39,675 nucleotides of DNA from Prasinococcaceae sp. CCMP 1430 (GCA_013416795.1 RQSC01000033.1:177627-217301), one strand, 5' to 3'; positions 8,348 to 18,969 are shown, counted from the stretch's first letter. Notes: generated from the sequence alone by a model not told the origin. Numbers and translations are program-made.

Positions 8348-10860
8348 CTAGAGCATGGCGGCCTTGGACTCCTCCTCCAGCTCATACGCGCGCTCCGCGA
8401 GGGCGTGCGCGTACTCATCGGCGCCTTCGAGGCGCCACTCGCCACCGTCGCCCGCCCCGACCACCAGCACGCGCTCGTGGAATGCAACCAGGCTCTCGCG
8501 GTGCTGCGGCGCCACGCCCGAGCGCCAGTGCGGCGTCAGCACCCGCATCGCAGCGCGGCAGGCGTCGCAGCAGCGCGCAGCACCTGCGCAGAGCCGCGCG
8601 CGCGATATGGCACCAGCTGGGGGCGCGCAGGTGGGCAGCGGCTGCCGGGCCACGCGGGCGCTCACTCACCGCCACGGAGATGTACGACGCGCCGGTCTCC
8701 CTGAGCGCCTCGTATGCCGCCCGCTCGGAGGCTGCGTCCAGTGCCGACGTCGACTCGTCCAGCAGCGCCAACGAGGGGCGCGCGAGCAGCAGGCGGGCAA
8801 ACGCAAGCCTCTGCTGCTCGCCGAGGCTCAGCACGCTTGACCACTCAGTCACCGTCTCAAGGCCGTACCTGTCAAGCAGGTAGCCGAGCCCGACGCGCCC
8901 AAGAGACTCGGCGAGGTCGGCGTCGGATGGCGCACCTGCAAGCTTCGCCTCAAGCATGCATGCCTCGTCGACCTCGCCTGAGCCCGACTCGGAGACGCAG
9001 TCGCTCAGGTCCCACGTGGGATACAGCAGCTGCTGCCTGAGGCTGCCGAGCACGAGGTAGGGGCGTTGCGGGACGAAGAAGACCCCGCCGCTCGTCCGCT
9101 CGGCGGCCTGGACATCCCCGTTGCCTGCCCCGTCGGCCGCCCCGGAGGCGACCGCGCCCGCGCTGCCCGAGCGGCGTCCCATGGGAGCCGGGGCGGCGAT
9201 GGAGCCCTCGCCCTCGCGCCAGAGTCCCGCGATGGCGCGCAGCAGCGAGGTCTTGCCAGCGCCCGACTTGCCGACGATGAGCGTGTGATCGCCGGGGCGC
9301 ACGCTCAGAGACAGGTCGCGCACCAGGAAGCGGTCGCTCGCCCCGCCGTGCGCCGCGTGGGTGCCGGCCGCGCCATCTACGCCGCCGCCGCCGCCGCCCG
9401 GAGGTGTCACCCCGACGCCCTCGAGTCGCAGCAACACAGCGCTGCCGCCTTCGTCCCCACCTTCCGTGACCGGGGCCAGCTCGGAGCGCTCGATGGTGGG
9501 GCGCGAGTGCGCCGCCCTGCCCTCCCCGTCGGCCGCCGCAGCCTCCACGACGTCCGTGAACTCACCGAGGCGGTCAATGACGGCGGAGAACTGGGCGAGG
9601 CTGTTGAACTGGAACACGATGATTGACACGTCGCCCAGGATGTGGCTGAAGGCGCTGAAGCTCTGGTTGATGACGCCGAATTCGATCTCGTTGTTGAAGT
9701 ACAGCGGCGCGACCACGGCGGCGGGCAGCAGCTGGATGATGTAGCGATAGCCGCTCGTGAAGAAGTCCAGGTTGCGCGTGGCCACCAGCAGCTCCTGGTA
9801 ATTGCCCACCAGCGCGCCGAAGCGTTCCGAAAGCAGCCGCTGCTCGGATCGCTCGCCGCCGTAGAACGCCACGCTCTCGGCGTTCTCGCGCACGCGCACG
9901 AGCCCGTAGCGGTAGTCAGCCTCGCGCTTCTCCTGAGCAAAGTTCAGGCCTACCAGATTCTTGCCGATGATGATGGAGGCGCCCGTGCCGCCCAGCGCGT
10001 ACACCAGCAGCGCGCCGAACAGCGGCGGGTAGATGGACCACAGGATGCCTGAGAACGACACGAGATCGATCACCGAGTTGAAGACGCTCATCGTGAGGCC
10101 GAGCGCCGTCGAGGTGAAGTTCGCCACGTCGTCGCCCAGACGCTGGTCGGGGTTGTCGATGAGCGAGCGACTTTGCACGGAGTAGAAGGCTCGGCCAGAG
10201 AAGTAGCGCTCGGAGAGAGAGCCCGTCAGGTGCTCGCGCCAGCGCAGCGCCAGCTTCGACTGGAAGTAGTCGCGGAAGACGAACACTGGGATGCCGCCCG
10301 CCATGGCGAAGAGGTACAGCTGCAGCTGGTGCTGAAAGCGTTCGGCGTCGCGCGCCTCCAGCGCGTTGTAAAAGTCGCGACCTGCGGGCGCACGCGGTCT
10401 CGCGTCAGCGCGGGGGCGAGCACATCAGCTCCGCGCGCACGTTCGCGGCGCAGGCGCAAGCGCAGCGCAGCCGCGCGCGCCGGGGGCGGCGCCCGGGGCC
10501 GTCCCTCTCCACGCACCGAGGAAGTTGAAGCCGACCGAGACGCCCGTGGTGGCGAGCGTGAGCGCGAACACGCCCGCGAGCGCCCATCGCGCGCCGTCGC
10601 CGCCCCCATCGGCCTCCGGGCGCCAGTACGGTGCGCCCACCTCGACTGCGCGCGCGTACAGCGACCGCCAGCCGCGCGCGGCCTCGACCGACGCGGGGTC
10701 CAGAATAGGCTCATCCGTGGCGTCTGCCACCGCACCTCCCTTGTCCCCACCCGCTCCGCCCTCGGTCCCGCCATCACCGTCTCCACCGCCGCGCGCGGCG
10801 CTGCACCTCGCTGCGCGGCGCGCCGCGGCCGTGTCCCGATTGCTACCACTCGACCGACGA
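8348..10860 (-). CDS. ABC transporter, ABCD/SbmA-BacA-like half transporter
   Basis: Three exons: 10517 upward to about 10860 (5' end unclear), 8670-10381, and 8348-8503 with TAG 8350-8348. Introns are 10382-10516 (GTGCGT..CAG) and 8504-8669 (GTGAGT..CAG). The first splice restores the TM1-EAA-like passage GVSVGFNFLG-RDFYNALEARD; the second restores ISVA-HRESLVAFH, the family's H-loop. The membrane domain comes first, followed by the nucleotide-binding domain with Walker A GKSGAGKTS, Q-loop VPQRPYL, signature LSLGEQQR, Walker B/D-loop LALLDESTSALD and the H-loop histidine. This arrangement fits peroxisomal or plastid ABCD-type exporters/importers of acyl-CoA or related compounds. Gly/Ala-rich inserts interrupt the nucleotide-binding domain. 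No in-frame ATG is found upstream of exon 1 before it runs antisense into the peptidase gene. Confidence 0.85.
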
Positions 10861-12358
10861 CGTGCTCGGGTGGCTGCGCGAGGCGTCGGCGGCCGCGCCC
10901 CGCTACGTGACATACGAGGCCTTCGCTGGCGACGCTGCCGACGCGGCGCTTGAGCGCACGATGCCCGTCGTGACGCTCACAGACACGTCCGCGCCGGCGG
11001 CTGGAAAGGAGCGCGTGCTGATGGTGTTCGGCGAGCACAGCCGCGAGGTCATCACATCGGAGGTGGCGCTGTGGTTCGTGCGCGCGATGCTGGACGCGGT
11101 CGGTGTGGACACGGGCGCGCTCGGCGCGGGCAGAGAGGCGCCGCTATCCAGATGGGCTGAGTTTGGGCCGGCGCTCGACGTCTTCGCCGGCACGCAAGGG
11201 CTGAGCGCGGAAACAGTGGCTGCGGCGGCGGCGGGCGGTGCCAAGGCCGCGTGGGGCGCAGCGATCCGGCGCGCGCTGCTCGGCGCCGAGATCGTCATCG
11301 TACCCGTCGAAAACGCCGCCGGCAGGCGTGACATCGAGGGCGGCCGGCTGTGCGATCGCGTCGTGCGTGCGACCGGCGTCGACCTGAACCGCAACTGGCC
11401 GTACATGTGGAAGCGTTCGCCTTCCGCGCGCCGCTCGGAGACATACGGCGGGCCCGAGCCGCTGAGCGAGTTCGAGTCGCGCGCGGTGCTCGCGCTCGCA
11501 CGGCGGTTCGCGCCGCTGCGCTCGTACGTCAATGTGCACTCGGGCGAATGGGCGCTCTACGTGCCGTGGGACCACAAGAGCGCCCTCGCCGCGCCCACCG
11601 ATGGCCTTGCGGGCGACGCGATGGACGTGCTGCACGCGATGAATCGCTTCTGCCGCTGCAAAGCGGGCGCGGCAGGGGCTGTGTCAGGCTATCTCGCGTT
11701 CGGCACTAGCATGGACTACATGTTCACTGAGATGCGCGTGCCTTATCCGATCACCGTCGAGGTCTTCGGCGACCACAACGAGGGCAGGACCTACGCGAAG
11801 CGCGGCGCCGACGCGGTGCCGACGACGGGTGACCATGCGCGATCGCTGGCGTCTTTCGACTTCCTCCGCCCTGGGAGGGGCTCGAGCGTTGGCTCTGGGC
11901 GGCGCTGTTACACGATGTTCAACCCTTTGAGCCAGGCTGAATACCGCGGCGCCGTCATGGACTGGGTGGCTGCGTTGATGGTCCTCGTCGACCGCATGGC
12001 CGCTGACGGCGCGGCGGGCGCAGCTGAGGCCACGGCAGGAGGTGCGAGCGTCGACGAGGAGGCGATGGCGCAGCGGAGCGAGCGAGCGGCAGCATTGGCA
12101 GCGGACAATGAGTCGGCACTGCGCTCGGAGTACGCATCGCTGGCCTCGAGGGCGCGCGCGAGCGTCGCAAGCGCGGGAGGGGACGGTGCGAGCGAAATCG
12201 CAGCCGCGCAAAGCAGTGTGATGAGCTCGACTTCGATCGCGACCGCACCTATGGTGGTCGCATTCGGCATGTGCGTGCTCGGGGCATTTTGTGCGTTGGC
12301 GTTCAAGCGCGCGCAGAGGCGCGCGCGTGCTACGCGGCGCACGCAGGTGGCCTCCTGA
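10832..12358 (+). CDS. M14 zinc carboxypeptidase with C-terminal membrane anchor
   Basis: A single open frame of about 508 residues ending at TGA 12356-12358. Family features appear in order: a YHSTDDVLGWL start typical of M14 domains, the zinc motif HxxE in FGEHSREVITSEV, the substrate-binding GVDLNRNWPYMWKR, the third zinc ligand in NVHSGEWALYVPW, and the catalytic glutamate in YPITVEVFGDHNEGR. After an Ala/Ser-rich spacer comes a hydrophobic helix (MVVAFGMCVLGAFCALAF) and a basic tail, so the enzyme is probably a type-I membrane protein with its catalytic domain in the secretory lumen or outside. Such enzymes trim C-terminal residues of peptides. No ATG or signal peptide is visible in frame; upstream, the frame overlaps the first ABC-transporter exon in antisense, so a 5' exon is missing or the junction is wrong. 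Confidence 0.85.
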   Translation, partial: CPDCYHSTDDVLGWLREASAAAPRYVTYEAFAGDAADAALERTMPVVTLTDTSAPAAGKERVLMVFGEHSREVITSEVALWFVRAMLDAVGVDTGALGAGREAPLSRWAEFGPALDVFAGTQGLSAETVAAAAAGGAKAAWGAAIRRALLGAEIVIVPVENAAGRRDIEGGRLCDRVVRATGVDLNRNWPYMWKRSPSARRSETYGGPEPLSEFESRAVLALARRFAPLRSYVNVHSGEWALYVPWDHKSALAAPTDGLAGDAMDVLHAMNRFCRCKAGAAGAVSGYLAFGTSMDYMFTEMRVPYPITVEVFGDHNEGRTYAKRGADAVPTTGDHARSLASFDFLRPGRGSSVGSGRRCYTMFNPLSQAEYRGAVMDWVAALMVLVDRMAADGAAGAAEATAGGASVDEEAMAQRSERAAALAADNESALRSEYASLASRARASVASAGGDGASEIAAAQSSVMSSTSIATAPMVVAFGMCVLGAFCALAFKRAQRRARATRRTQVAS

Positions 12359-12591
12359 GCGTTTGCGTCCCCGTCTGTATCATACAATTTTGTATCAATT
12401 CAGAGGCATCGGCGCAGCTCGCTGCCATAGCTCGCTCACGCGCGTGAGCTGCCCCGGATGCCCTCACTGCAGTCCCGGAAGTTTCTTGCACTGAGAAGCA
12501 GTCGTCTCCCGCAAAGATTCGTTTCTTCATGCATTCGTCTCCGACGTCATCGTCACGATTCTTTGACGCTCCTTTGCTTCATCGTGGCCAG

Positions 12592-14118
12592 TCAGGCATA
12601 CTTGTGCGAGTCGTCGTGGTCGGCGCCTCTGTTGCTCCATTGCTCGTACTCGACCCCGACATCGTTCTGGCCGGGCAGCGTCCCCTGCACTGCGACGCCC
12701 CCCTCGTGGGGCACGTGCTGCGATCGCCACGGCACACTGGCATGCACATAATCTTGCTTTTGCTCTGCGCCGTCGCACAGTGCTCGCATGAGCGCCTCCG
12801 AGTTCTGCTGAGGGGGGGCACGTGAGTCATGCTGGGCATTGCCGGGTGGTTGAAGGCTATGGTGGAGTAGGAAGTGATGGGACTCGTGCTGACTGTCGGC
12901 GATAGGTAGCTGACTGCCGCTGGCGCCGCGCCGTGCCGCGTCCGCGACGTCGTCGACAGCGCATTGCGCGCCGAAGAAGTGACGGTATTGACCGCCGGCG
13001 TCATGCAACCCGCCACCCCCAGTGCCTGTCAGTGCCAGCGGGCACTCAGCGAGCAGCCTCGCGACGACGTCGCAGCACTCCGAGACCACTGCCACGCACT
13101 GCGAATACTCTGCGAATTCTTGGGTGAGGATACCTGCTGCTATCCCTCCCGATGACATCATTGAGTCGATGGCGGCCTCGAACGTGCTTGCGGTCTCAGT
13201 GATCACCACCAGTTGGCCAATCACCTCATCATCCGCGCCTAGCGCCGCGCGCCCAGGCAGCGTCTCGGCGTGCCGCGTGAGCACTCGAATTGCAGCGCTG
13301 ATCACTTCGGCGAGTCGTTGCGCGCCGTGTGCCACGCGCGGCGCGGTCTCGGCGGCAGCCTCAGAGGCGAGCGTCACGCTGGGTAGCGCCGCAGCAAGGC
13401 GAATGAGGCGCTGCGCCTCAGTGGCGAGAGAGGCAAACGCCTCGCAGTTTGCCGCTGCCACGGCAGCGGCAGCCTGCGGGCTCGTAGATGCGAGTGTTGT
13501 CAGGAATTCTTGGGCGGGCTGCGGATCCGGCGGCGGGCGATCGAACGCACGCGCGTCTGAGCCCTCCGTACCGGGGGCGCGGTGGCGATAGTGGCCGAGC
13601 GAATTTCCTCCGTGTGTTGGCAGCGCCGCGTCCACCATGGCACGCGCCGCCGCGCGCAGAGCCACTTGCCATGCTCTGTGAAAGCCCTCCTCTGGCGCGT
13701 GCTCGTCAATGGTACCCGCGGGGTCGCTGCCCCCGATGCTGTTGTAAGCACCGCTGCCCCCGCAGTGCAGCGTGAGCGCCCGCAGCTGTGCGAGGCGGTG
13801 CGCTGCGCGCACGCCGGCCCCCGCCAGCCTCGGCGAGGCGCGCGCGCCACCTGCGGCGCACGCCGCGCGGACTGCGCGATCAAGCGCTGCGGCGTGTGCC
13901 TCAGGCGAGGGGGAGGGCGCACCGAACGCCCCCCTTGCGATGGCGGTCTGTGGAGGCACTCTGGAGTGTTGCGTCTGCGCGGATGTTGTGACGGACAGCC
14001 CGCTCCCGCCTCCGCGCGTGTGCCGCCAGGAGACGATCGCCAGCGCCAGCGCCGTGCGGAGGCGCAGCGTGCTGCCGGCAGTCTCGCCTTCCCGCCGAGG
14101 AGATCCTTCCGTCGCCAT
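12592..14118 (-). CDS. Unrecognised 508-residue protein
   Basis: An intact intronless frame from ATG 14118 to TGA 12592. I recognise no domain. The N-terminal 30 residues hold a weak hydrophobic patch (LRTALALAIVSW) that is not a convincing signal peptide. From about residue 70 to 340 the protein is Ala-rich and predicted helical, with many heptad-like hydrophobic positions (for example AHRLAQLRALTLHC, EAQRLIRLAAALPSVTLA, AQRLAEVISAAIRVLTRHA). The C-terminal 130 residues are His/Gln/Ser-rich and probably disordered. The gene is convergent with the peptidase gene (233 bases between stops) and tandem with RSPH14. Length without a stop is partly a GC effect, but the helical core and clean ATG-to-stop structure support a real gene. 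Function unknown. Confidence 0.6.
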   Translation of the reverse strand: MATEGSPRREGETAGSTLRLRTALALAIVSWRHTRGGGSGLSVTTSAQTQHSRVPPQTAIARGAFGAPSPSPEAHAAALDRAVRAACAAGGARASPRLAGAGVRAAHRLAQLRALTLHCGGSGAYNSIGGSDPAGTIDEHAPEEGFHRAWQVALRAAARAMVDAALPTHGGNSLGHYRHRAPGTEGSDARAFDRPPPDPQPAQEFLTTLASTSPQAAAAVAAANCEAFASLATEAQRLIRLAAALPSVTLASEAAAETAPRVAHGAQRLAEVISAAIRVLTRHAETLPGRAALGADDEVIGQLVVITETASTFEAAIDSMMSSGGIAAGILTQEFAEYSQCVAVVSECCDVVARLLAECPLALTGTGGGGLHDAGGQYRHFFGAQCAVDDVADAARRGASGSQLPIADSQHESHHFLLHHSLQPPGNAQHDSRAPPQQNSEALMRALCDGAEQKQDYVHASVPWRSQHVPHEGGVAVQGTLPGQNDVGVEYEQWSNRGADHDDSHKYA

Positions 14119-14628
14119 CGCGAGCCCGCCACCGCCAAGCGCGGCTGCGCCGCTGCCTGCCGTCGATGCTGCGCCACTGGCGCTGCGGAATTGAAAAGCC
14201 GCGACGAGAAAAGAAAATCACCGCCGATACCGACACTGCAGGGACGCGGAGCCGCAGCCTTCGTAGGTGCGGCACCCGGCCCGCAACGCGGCGCGGCGTT
14301 TGTGCGGCGCCCCCCGGATCTCGAGCCGCCGCCGCAGCGCCGCGGCTCCGCGGCGCAGGAGCCGGAGGGCGTGCCGCCGGCTGTATGCGTGTGGCCTGGC
14401 GCGCGCGCGCTGTGGCGCAACGGCTCGTGCACCCGCGTGCGCAACGGAGGAGGTTTCAATTTGAAGGCACGTCACATTTCAAGAAAGCGTGCAATTTGAC
14501 GTGCGATCAAGAACGCAGGTCAAATTGCGTGCCCGGCATGGGCCTGGTAGGGGCTACCATCGATGGTACAAACTGTCAAATGCATTGTGATGGGGAATGG
14601 TACGTATGGATATCTTACAAGGGCGCGC
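14119..14628. promoter_or_regulatory. Intergenic region, probable promoter of the 508-residue gene
   Basis: This stretch holds the upstream DNA of the orphan gene and the 3' flank of RSPH14. A TGTAA pentamer (complement of 14615-14619) lies about 10 bases after the RSPH14 stop and could be its polyadenylation signal. The A/T-richer part at 14455-14530 contains the inverted repeat listed separately. No further gene is supported. Confidence 0.4.
14491..14528. repeat. Perfect 10-bp inverted repeat
   Basis: GCAATTTGAC (14491-14500) and GTCAAATTGC (14519-14528) are exact reverse complements separated by 18 bases. The arms are A/T-rich in an otherwise GC-rich background and lie about 375-410 bases upstream of the orphan gene's ATG. 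A dimeric protein-binding site or a small hairpin is possible. Confidence 0.7.
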
Positions 14629-15932
14629 TCAAACTCCTGTCTGCCCGAGGTACTTGGTGCGGATGATGCGCAGGGCGCCTGCCGCAGAGCGCTCGAGCAG
14701 CGACGAAGGCGTGTTGCGCTGTATGAAGCCAATGGCCTCGAGACATTCCGGTTCGAGCAGCGCCTCGCGGCCGTCGTCGTGCTCGGCGAGGTTAGACACC
14801 AGTTGCAGCACGTTCAGCAGCAGCCTCTCGTCCGACTGGTGCGTGCGCAGCAGCTTCGCGAGCGCCGGCACCGCGCCGGACGCGATGGCGGGCTCCTTGG
14901 CCGGCTTTTCGACTGTCACGCTCATGAGCGCGCCCGCAGCCGCCGCGAGCATGCTCGGCCGGTGCGAGGCCTCGAGCATCGCGACGAGCGGTGGCACGGC
15001 GCCGCAAGTCACCGCAGCCCTCTTGGCCGCAAAGGGCACGCACGCCAGCGCCAGGACCGACGCGGCGCCTTCTCGCGTCGCGTCGGGAAGCGATTCACCG
15101 AGTAGCGCGGTGCAGCGCGCCACGCCCTCGGCTGCCAGGACTGCAGCAACGGCCTGGGGCGCGAATGGTCCCGCATCAGGACGAGCGCAGCGCCAGGGCG
15201 CGCGTGGCGTGCGCTCGCGCGATGCGTCAGCGCCGGCTCGGACGGAGCGCACGCGCGCGCCCTGGCTCGTCCGTGCGACCGGCGGACGCTCTGCGCGCCT
15301 AGCGCCGACCTCACCTTGTCATCACCCCCGCGAATGGTCCTCCGAAGCAACTCGAGCGCTTTGTGCGCCCTCTCGGCGCCTTCGAGGGTCGCCTGCGAGA
15401 GCAACATCTCGATGTTGCCCGACGAGGGCGACGCGAGCGCCACGCGCACCTTCGCGTCCCACGCGGCCTCCAACAGAGCCTCGTACGCGGCGTCACGCAC
15501 ATCGTCGTGTTTGTCCTTCAGCAGCTCCACGAGCTTGGCGAGCGCGCCCGTCTCGAGCAGTGCGGCGCAGCCCGTCGCATCTGACGCCAAGTACACACAG
15601 CAGCGCGCGGCGCGTTGCCTGCCGATGGCCTCGTCGTCGGAGAGCCGTGCGGCGACGGCCTCCGCGACACCCGCACCGATGCACTGAACGCGCGCTTCGG
15701 GCACGGCGAGGAGATCCAGTGCGGCGCACAGCGCTTTGTTGCGCTTCGCGAGGCGGTCCTCGTCGCCATCGCAAACCTCGGACAGCTCGCGCGCCAGCTT
15801 GGGGTACGCGAACTTGCCGAAGCCGCGCGTCACCGCGCTGGCCTTGAGCGGCGCGGGGTTCGCGCGGCTGCTGAATGACGCGATGTGGTTGCCATTGTTC
15901 TCGGCCGCCGACAGGTGCGGCCTCCACGCCAT
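14629..15932 (-). CDS. RSPH14: Radial spoke head 14-type armadillo protein
   Basis: Two exons: 15315-15932 (ATG at 15932) and 14629-15153, with intron 15154-15314 (GTGAGG..CAG, phase 0). The product has 380 residues, close to the animal homologue. The N-terminal passage FAYPKLARELSE followed by RNKALCAALDLLAVPEARVQ corresponds to the start of RSPH14/RTDR1. It is followed by armadillo-type helical repeats (for example GCAALLETGALAKLVELLKD, GAVPPLVAMLEASH, GAVPALAKLLRTH) and a C-terminal SAAGALRIIRTKY that matches the family's end. RSPH14 is a radial-spoke component of motile cilia, acting in the axoneme. Its gene is divergent from RSP4/6 with about 810 bases between start codons, which suggests shared control. 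A generic armadillo protein is the alternative, but both termini fit RSPH14. Confidence 0.82.
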
Positions 15933-16741
15933 CGTGGGCGCGCGCCAGCCGCCGGACTCTCCAGTGGCGCGCTGGTCGCCTGCCGTGTCCGCCCCCCGCC
16001 GCGCTGCGGCCACCCCGCACCCGCGGCCGCCGCACGCGCCAAGCTCGCTCACTCCCCCCTCCCCTGCCTCCCTCCTTCCGAAAGGGCGTCAGCGGGCACG
16101 CACGTCGGCCCAACGTGTGGCGCGCGTCCCGCCCCCGCCCTGCACCCCACCCTCTACGCCCCGCCCCCCGCGACCGCCCCCCCGCCGCGCGCGCCCGCCC
16201 ACATCCGGCAGGCGTGGGGACCGCCCGGCCAGCCAGCAGCAGGGGAGCGCTGCGCGGCGGCGCCTCGCGCTCCTCAGCACAGCGCGCGCTCGGGGAACCG
16301 CATGCTTATCAAATGTACAATGTAACCACGGGCGAGCTTCCAGAGCAAGCTGCAATACGGTTGAGTTTTGATGGGCGGCGGTTCCCACGGGTCCCCACAC
16401 CCGCGCGCGCCGGAAGCGGCGCGCGGCGCGGCGCGGCGGGGCGGGGCGAGGGTCCGCGTCCGCGTCCCTGTCGTGCGCCGCGTCCCGCCGCAGCGCCTCC
16501 CCGCCCGCCGCCTGCTGCTTGAACAGCTGCGAGAGCATGCCTCCTCCCCTCGGCTCTTCCCCAGACAGGAGGAGGTGAGGGGGTGAGAGTGGGGGGTGGG
16601 GTGGGGGGCACGCCGCGCGCGCCCGCCCGCCCGCCCCGTCCGCCTGTGTACTTACGCGCGGGCGCGGGCACGCGCGCGAGCGACGGGCGCGCGCACGCGC
16701 GCCACAGTGCGCCCCGCCGCCGCACGTCGCGACCAGCAGCC
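15933..16741. promoter_or_regulatory. Candidate bidirectional promoter of RSPH14 and RSP4/6
   Basis: About 810 bases lie between two divergent start codons of radial-spoke genes. The centre holds a short A/T-richer island (about 16300-16375) next to a GCGCTCGGGGAAC motif (16286-16298) that recurs elsewhere in the window. A minus-strand frame from ATG 16538 begins MLSQLFKQQAAGGEALRRD, but it has no recognisable homology and quickly becomes low-complexity, so I do not call it a gene. Confidence 0.5.
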
Positions 16742-18945
16742 ATGGCGGAGGTGCAGGATGCGATCGCCCTCCTGCAGAAGCAGGCGTCCACCGGCGGCGG
16801 CTCGGTCTTCGACGCGCTCGCGTCGGTCATTGGCGAGGTGCGCGCGCGAGCGCTTGGGTGCCCGCATGCGTTCGTGTGCATGGTAGTTCCGTGCCTGCGC
16901 GCGCGCGAGCGCACGCGCGCGCGCGCGCGGACGCGCGCGCGCGAGGGCGCGCGCGTGCAAGCGAGCGCGCGCGGGGGGGGGCGAGTAGCAGGCTCCATCT
17001 TGTGAGGGACGGATGGAATGGCGGGGGGAGGGGCGAGCGAAAAGCCCCGCGTCGCCGCGCGCATGGGGTGCTCCCATACGTGCCCGCGCGCGCGCCCCAC
17101 CCCACCCCCCCGCGTAGCCTCTCCCGAACAAGCGCGTTATTCGTACCTTTAGTCACACCGCGCATGCGCATGCGCGCGTGCTTGAGGGGATGGGCGGCGT
17201 GTCGCACGCGTCTGCCGCCCCTGTGAGCCAACGGGGTCGCGTGCACACCTGGCAGCAGAGAAGCCCGCTAACTCCGCTGCCAACACTGCTCCCGCCTGCG
17301 GCTGCACGACCCCCGGCATGCGCGGCGCTGGCCCGGCGTGCGTGCGCCCCTGCTCGCCCGTTCGCCCGCTGGCGTGCGTGTTCGTGCAAACGGCGTTCGC
17401 ACCCGCTCGCACCTGCAGGTGCTCGAGTCGAAGGCCGACGACGCAGTCGACCTGCTGGAGACGACGCTCCTTACCAAGAAGACGGCTTTTGCGCCCAGCG
17501 CTGGTGCCACGCCCACCGCCTTGCCTGCCGAGGCCGAGGCCGACGCACGTGCGCGAGGCGCGCTCTTTGCACCCGCAGGTGAGTGCGCCTCTAGAGCAAT
17601 CTATGCGGTCGCGGACGGTCTATGCGCGCGCGCATGGGGATAGGCGCGAATGCGCGAGCATATCACCGACGCCGGGGTGCAAAGGGTGGGGGGGGATCAT
17701 GCACACGCATTTGGTTTTACTGAGCGAATGGGCGTGCTTCCCGTGCGCCATACCGCCGCACGCGCATCTGACGCGAATCTGCTTACACGCACTCGCTCAC
17801 GCGCGTTCGCGAATGCAGCCCCTCCCGTGAACGAGGAGACCGGCGAACCCGAGGCCGTTGAGCCTCCCAACGAGTACAAGGCAGAGGACATGCTGGCAAA
17901 CACAGCGCTGCTTGACGCCGTGGGCGCCGCATTGCCGCCCGCGGAGGCGTATGCGGTCATGCTGGCCGCCAAGACGCTCGGTGAGGACCCCGCTCGCAAG
18001 CTCGACTCCGTTAGATTCTTCGGGAAGATCCTGGGTACTTCGTCCAACTACTACGTGTACGAGGCGACCCTCAAGGAAAAGCCCCCTGAAGCCGCAACCA
18101 CGGCTGAGGGTGCCGTTCCTGCTGAGCTGAACGTTGGCACCAACTTCTACAAGTACCTGGTGGCGTCCGCACCCGGCGCTCCCGCGACTGAGCTTCCGGA
18201 CGTCACTCCGGAGATGATCGTGGTCAGCCGCAAGCTCAAGAGGTACCTGACAGGCGACCTGGGTGCGGAAGTGAGCGCCTACCCGCGATTCCCGGGCCAT
18301 GAGGCGGAGTACCTTCGCGCGGTGATCGCGCGCATCGCCGCCGACACTGTGCTGGCGCCGGCAGGATACTACACGCTCTCGGAGGAGAACGGCAACCTGG
18401 CCCCATCCGAGGACTACGCTCCGCCCGATGCCAGCAAGCTGGCTAGCGCGGCTGGCTGGGTCCACCGCTACCCGGCGGTGCTGCCGCAGGGCCGCTGCGA
18501 GTTCTGGGCGCCCGAACCGGTGGAGCCAGCCGAGGGGGAGGAGGCGCCAGCGCCGGTGGAGCCCGAGGTCGGCCCCCCGCTGCTGTACTCGGCCGCCGAG
18601 GACAAGGCGGAGCCTGCGGCTGAGGGCGAGGAAGGCGCCGGCCTGTGGGTGGGGGTGTCATCATCGAGCCTGGCGTCAGTTCCCTATAAGGTGGCGGGTG
18701 TGCGCTCGATGAAGTGGCCGGGCGCGTATGCCGTGGGTCGTGGAGCGGACTTCACAAATGTGTACATTGGCGACGGCGTAGAGACCAAGAAGTATGTGCC
18801 GCCCCCGCCGCCGGCGATGGAGAGCGAGTTCGAGGGGGAGCTCACAGAGAGTACCGAACTGCCGCCCGCGCCCGAGGTCGAGGGCGAGGCGGAAGCCGAG
18901 GAGGAGGGGGAGGGGGATGCGGAGGAGACGCCTGCTGAGGAGTAG
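16742..18945 (+). CDS. RSP4/6: Radial spoke head protein RSP4/6
   Basis: Three exons: 16742-16837, 17419-17578 and 17819-18945, giving 460 residues, the usual size of Chlamydomonas RSP4 and RSP6. Introns begin GTGCGC and GTGAGT and end CAG. The protein opens with MAEVQDAIALLQKQ and contains the core family motifs NTALLDAVGAALPPAEAY, RFFGKILGTSSNYYV, FYKYLV, RYLTGDL, FPGHEAEYLRA and a late VRSMKWPGAYAVGRGADFTN-VYIGDG followed by VPPPPPAMESEF. The C-terminus is strongly acidic. RSP4/6 forms the spoke head that contacts the central apparatus and controls ciliary bending. Animals and algae often have two paralogues; whether this is the only copy cannot be judged. A TGTAC motif lies 24 bases after the stop. 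Confidence 0.95.
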
Positions 18946-18969
18946 AGTGAAGCAAGGCCGACGACGCAT

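Noticed and set aside
12382-12395. Palindrome ATACAATTTTGTAT after the peptidase stop
   Set aside because: Short and A/T-rich; more likely part of a 3' processing region than a specific operator.
13022-13591. A long plus-strand open frame opposite the 508-residue gene
   Set aside because: It is antisense to a frame with a better helical pattern and is the kind of shadow expected at this GC content.
16089-16538. A minus-strand frame starting MLSQLFKQQAAGGEALRRD in the RSPH14-RSP4/6 interval
   Set aside because: No recognisable domain; it becomes Arg/Gly-rich low complexity after about 30 residues and RSPH14 has its own good start at 15932.
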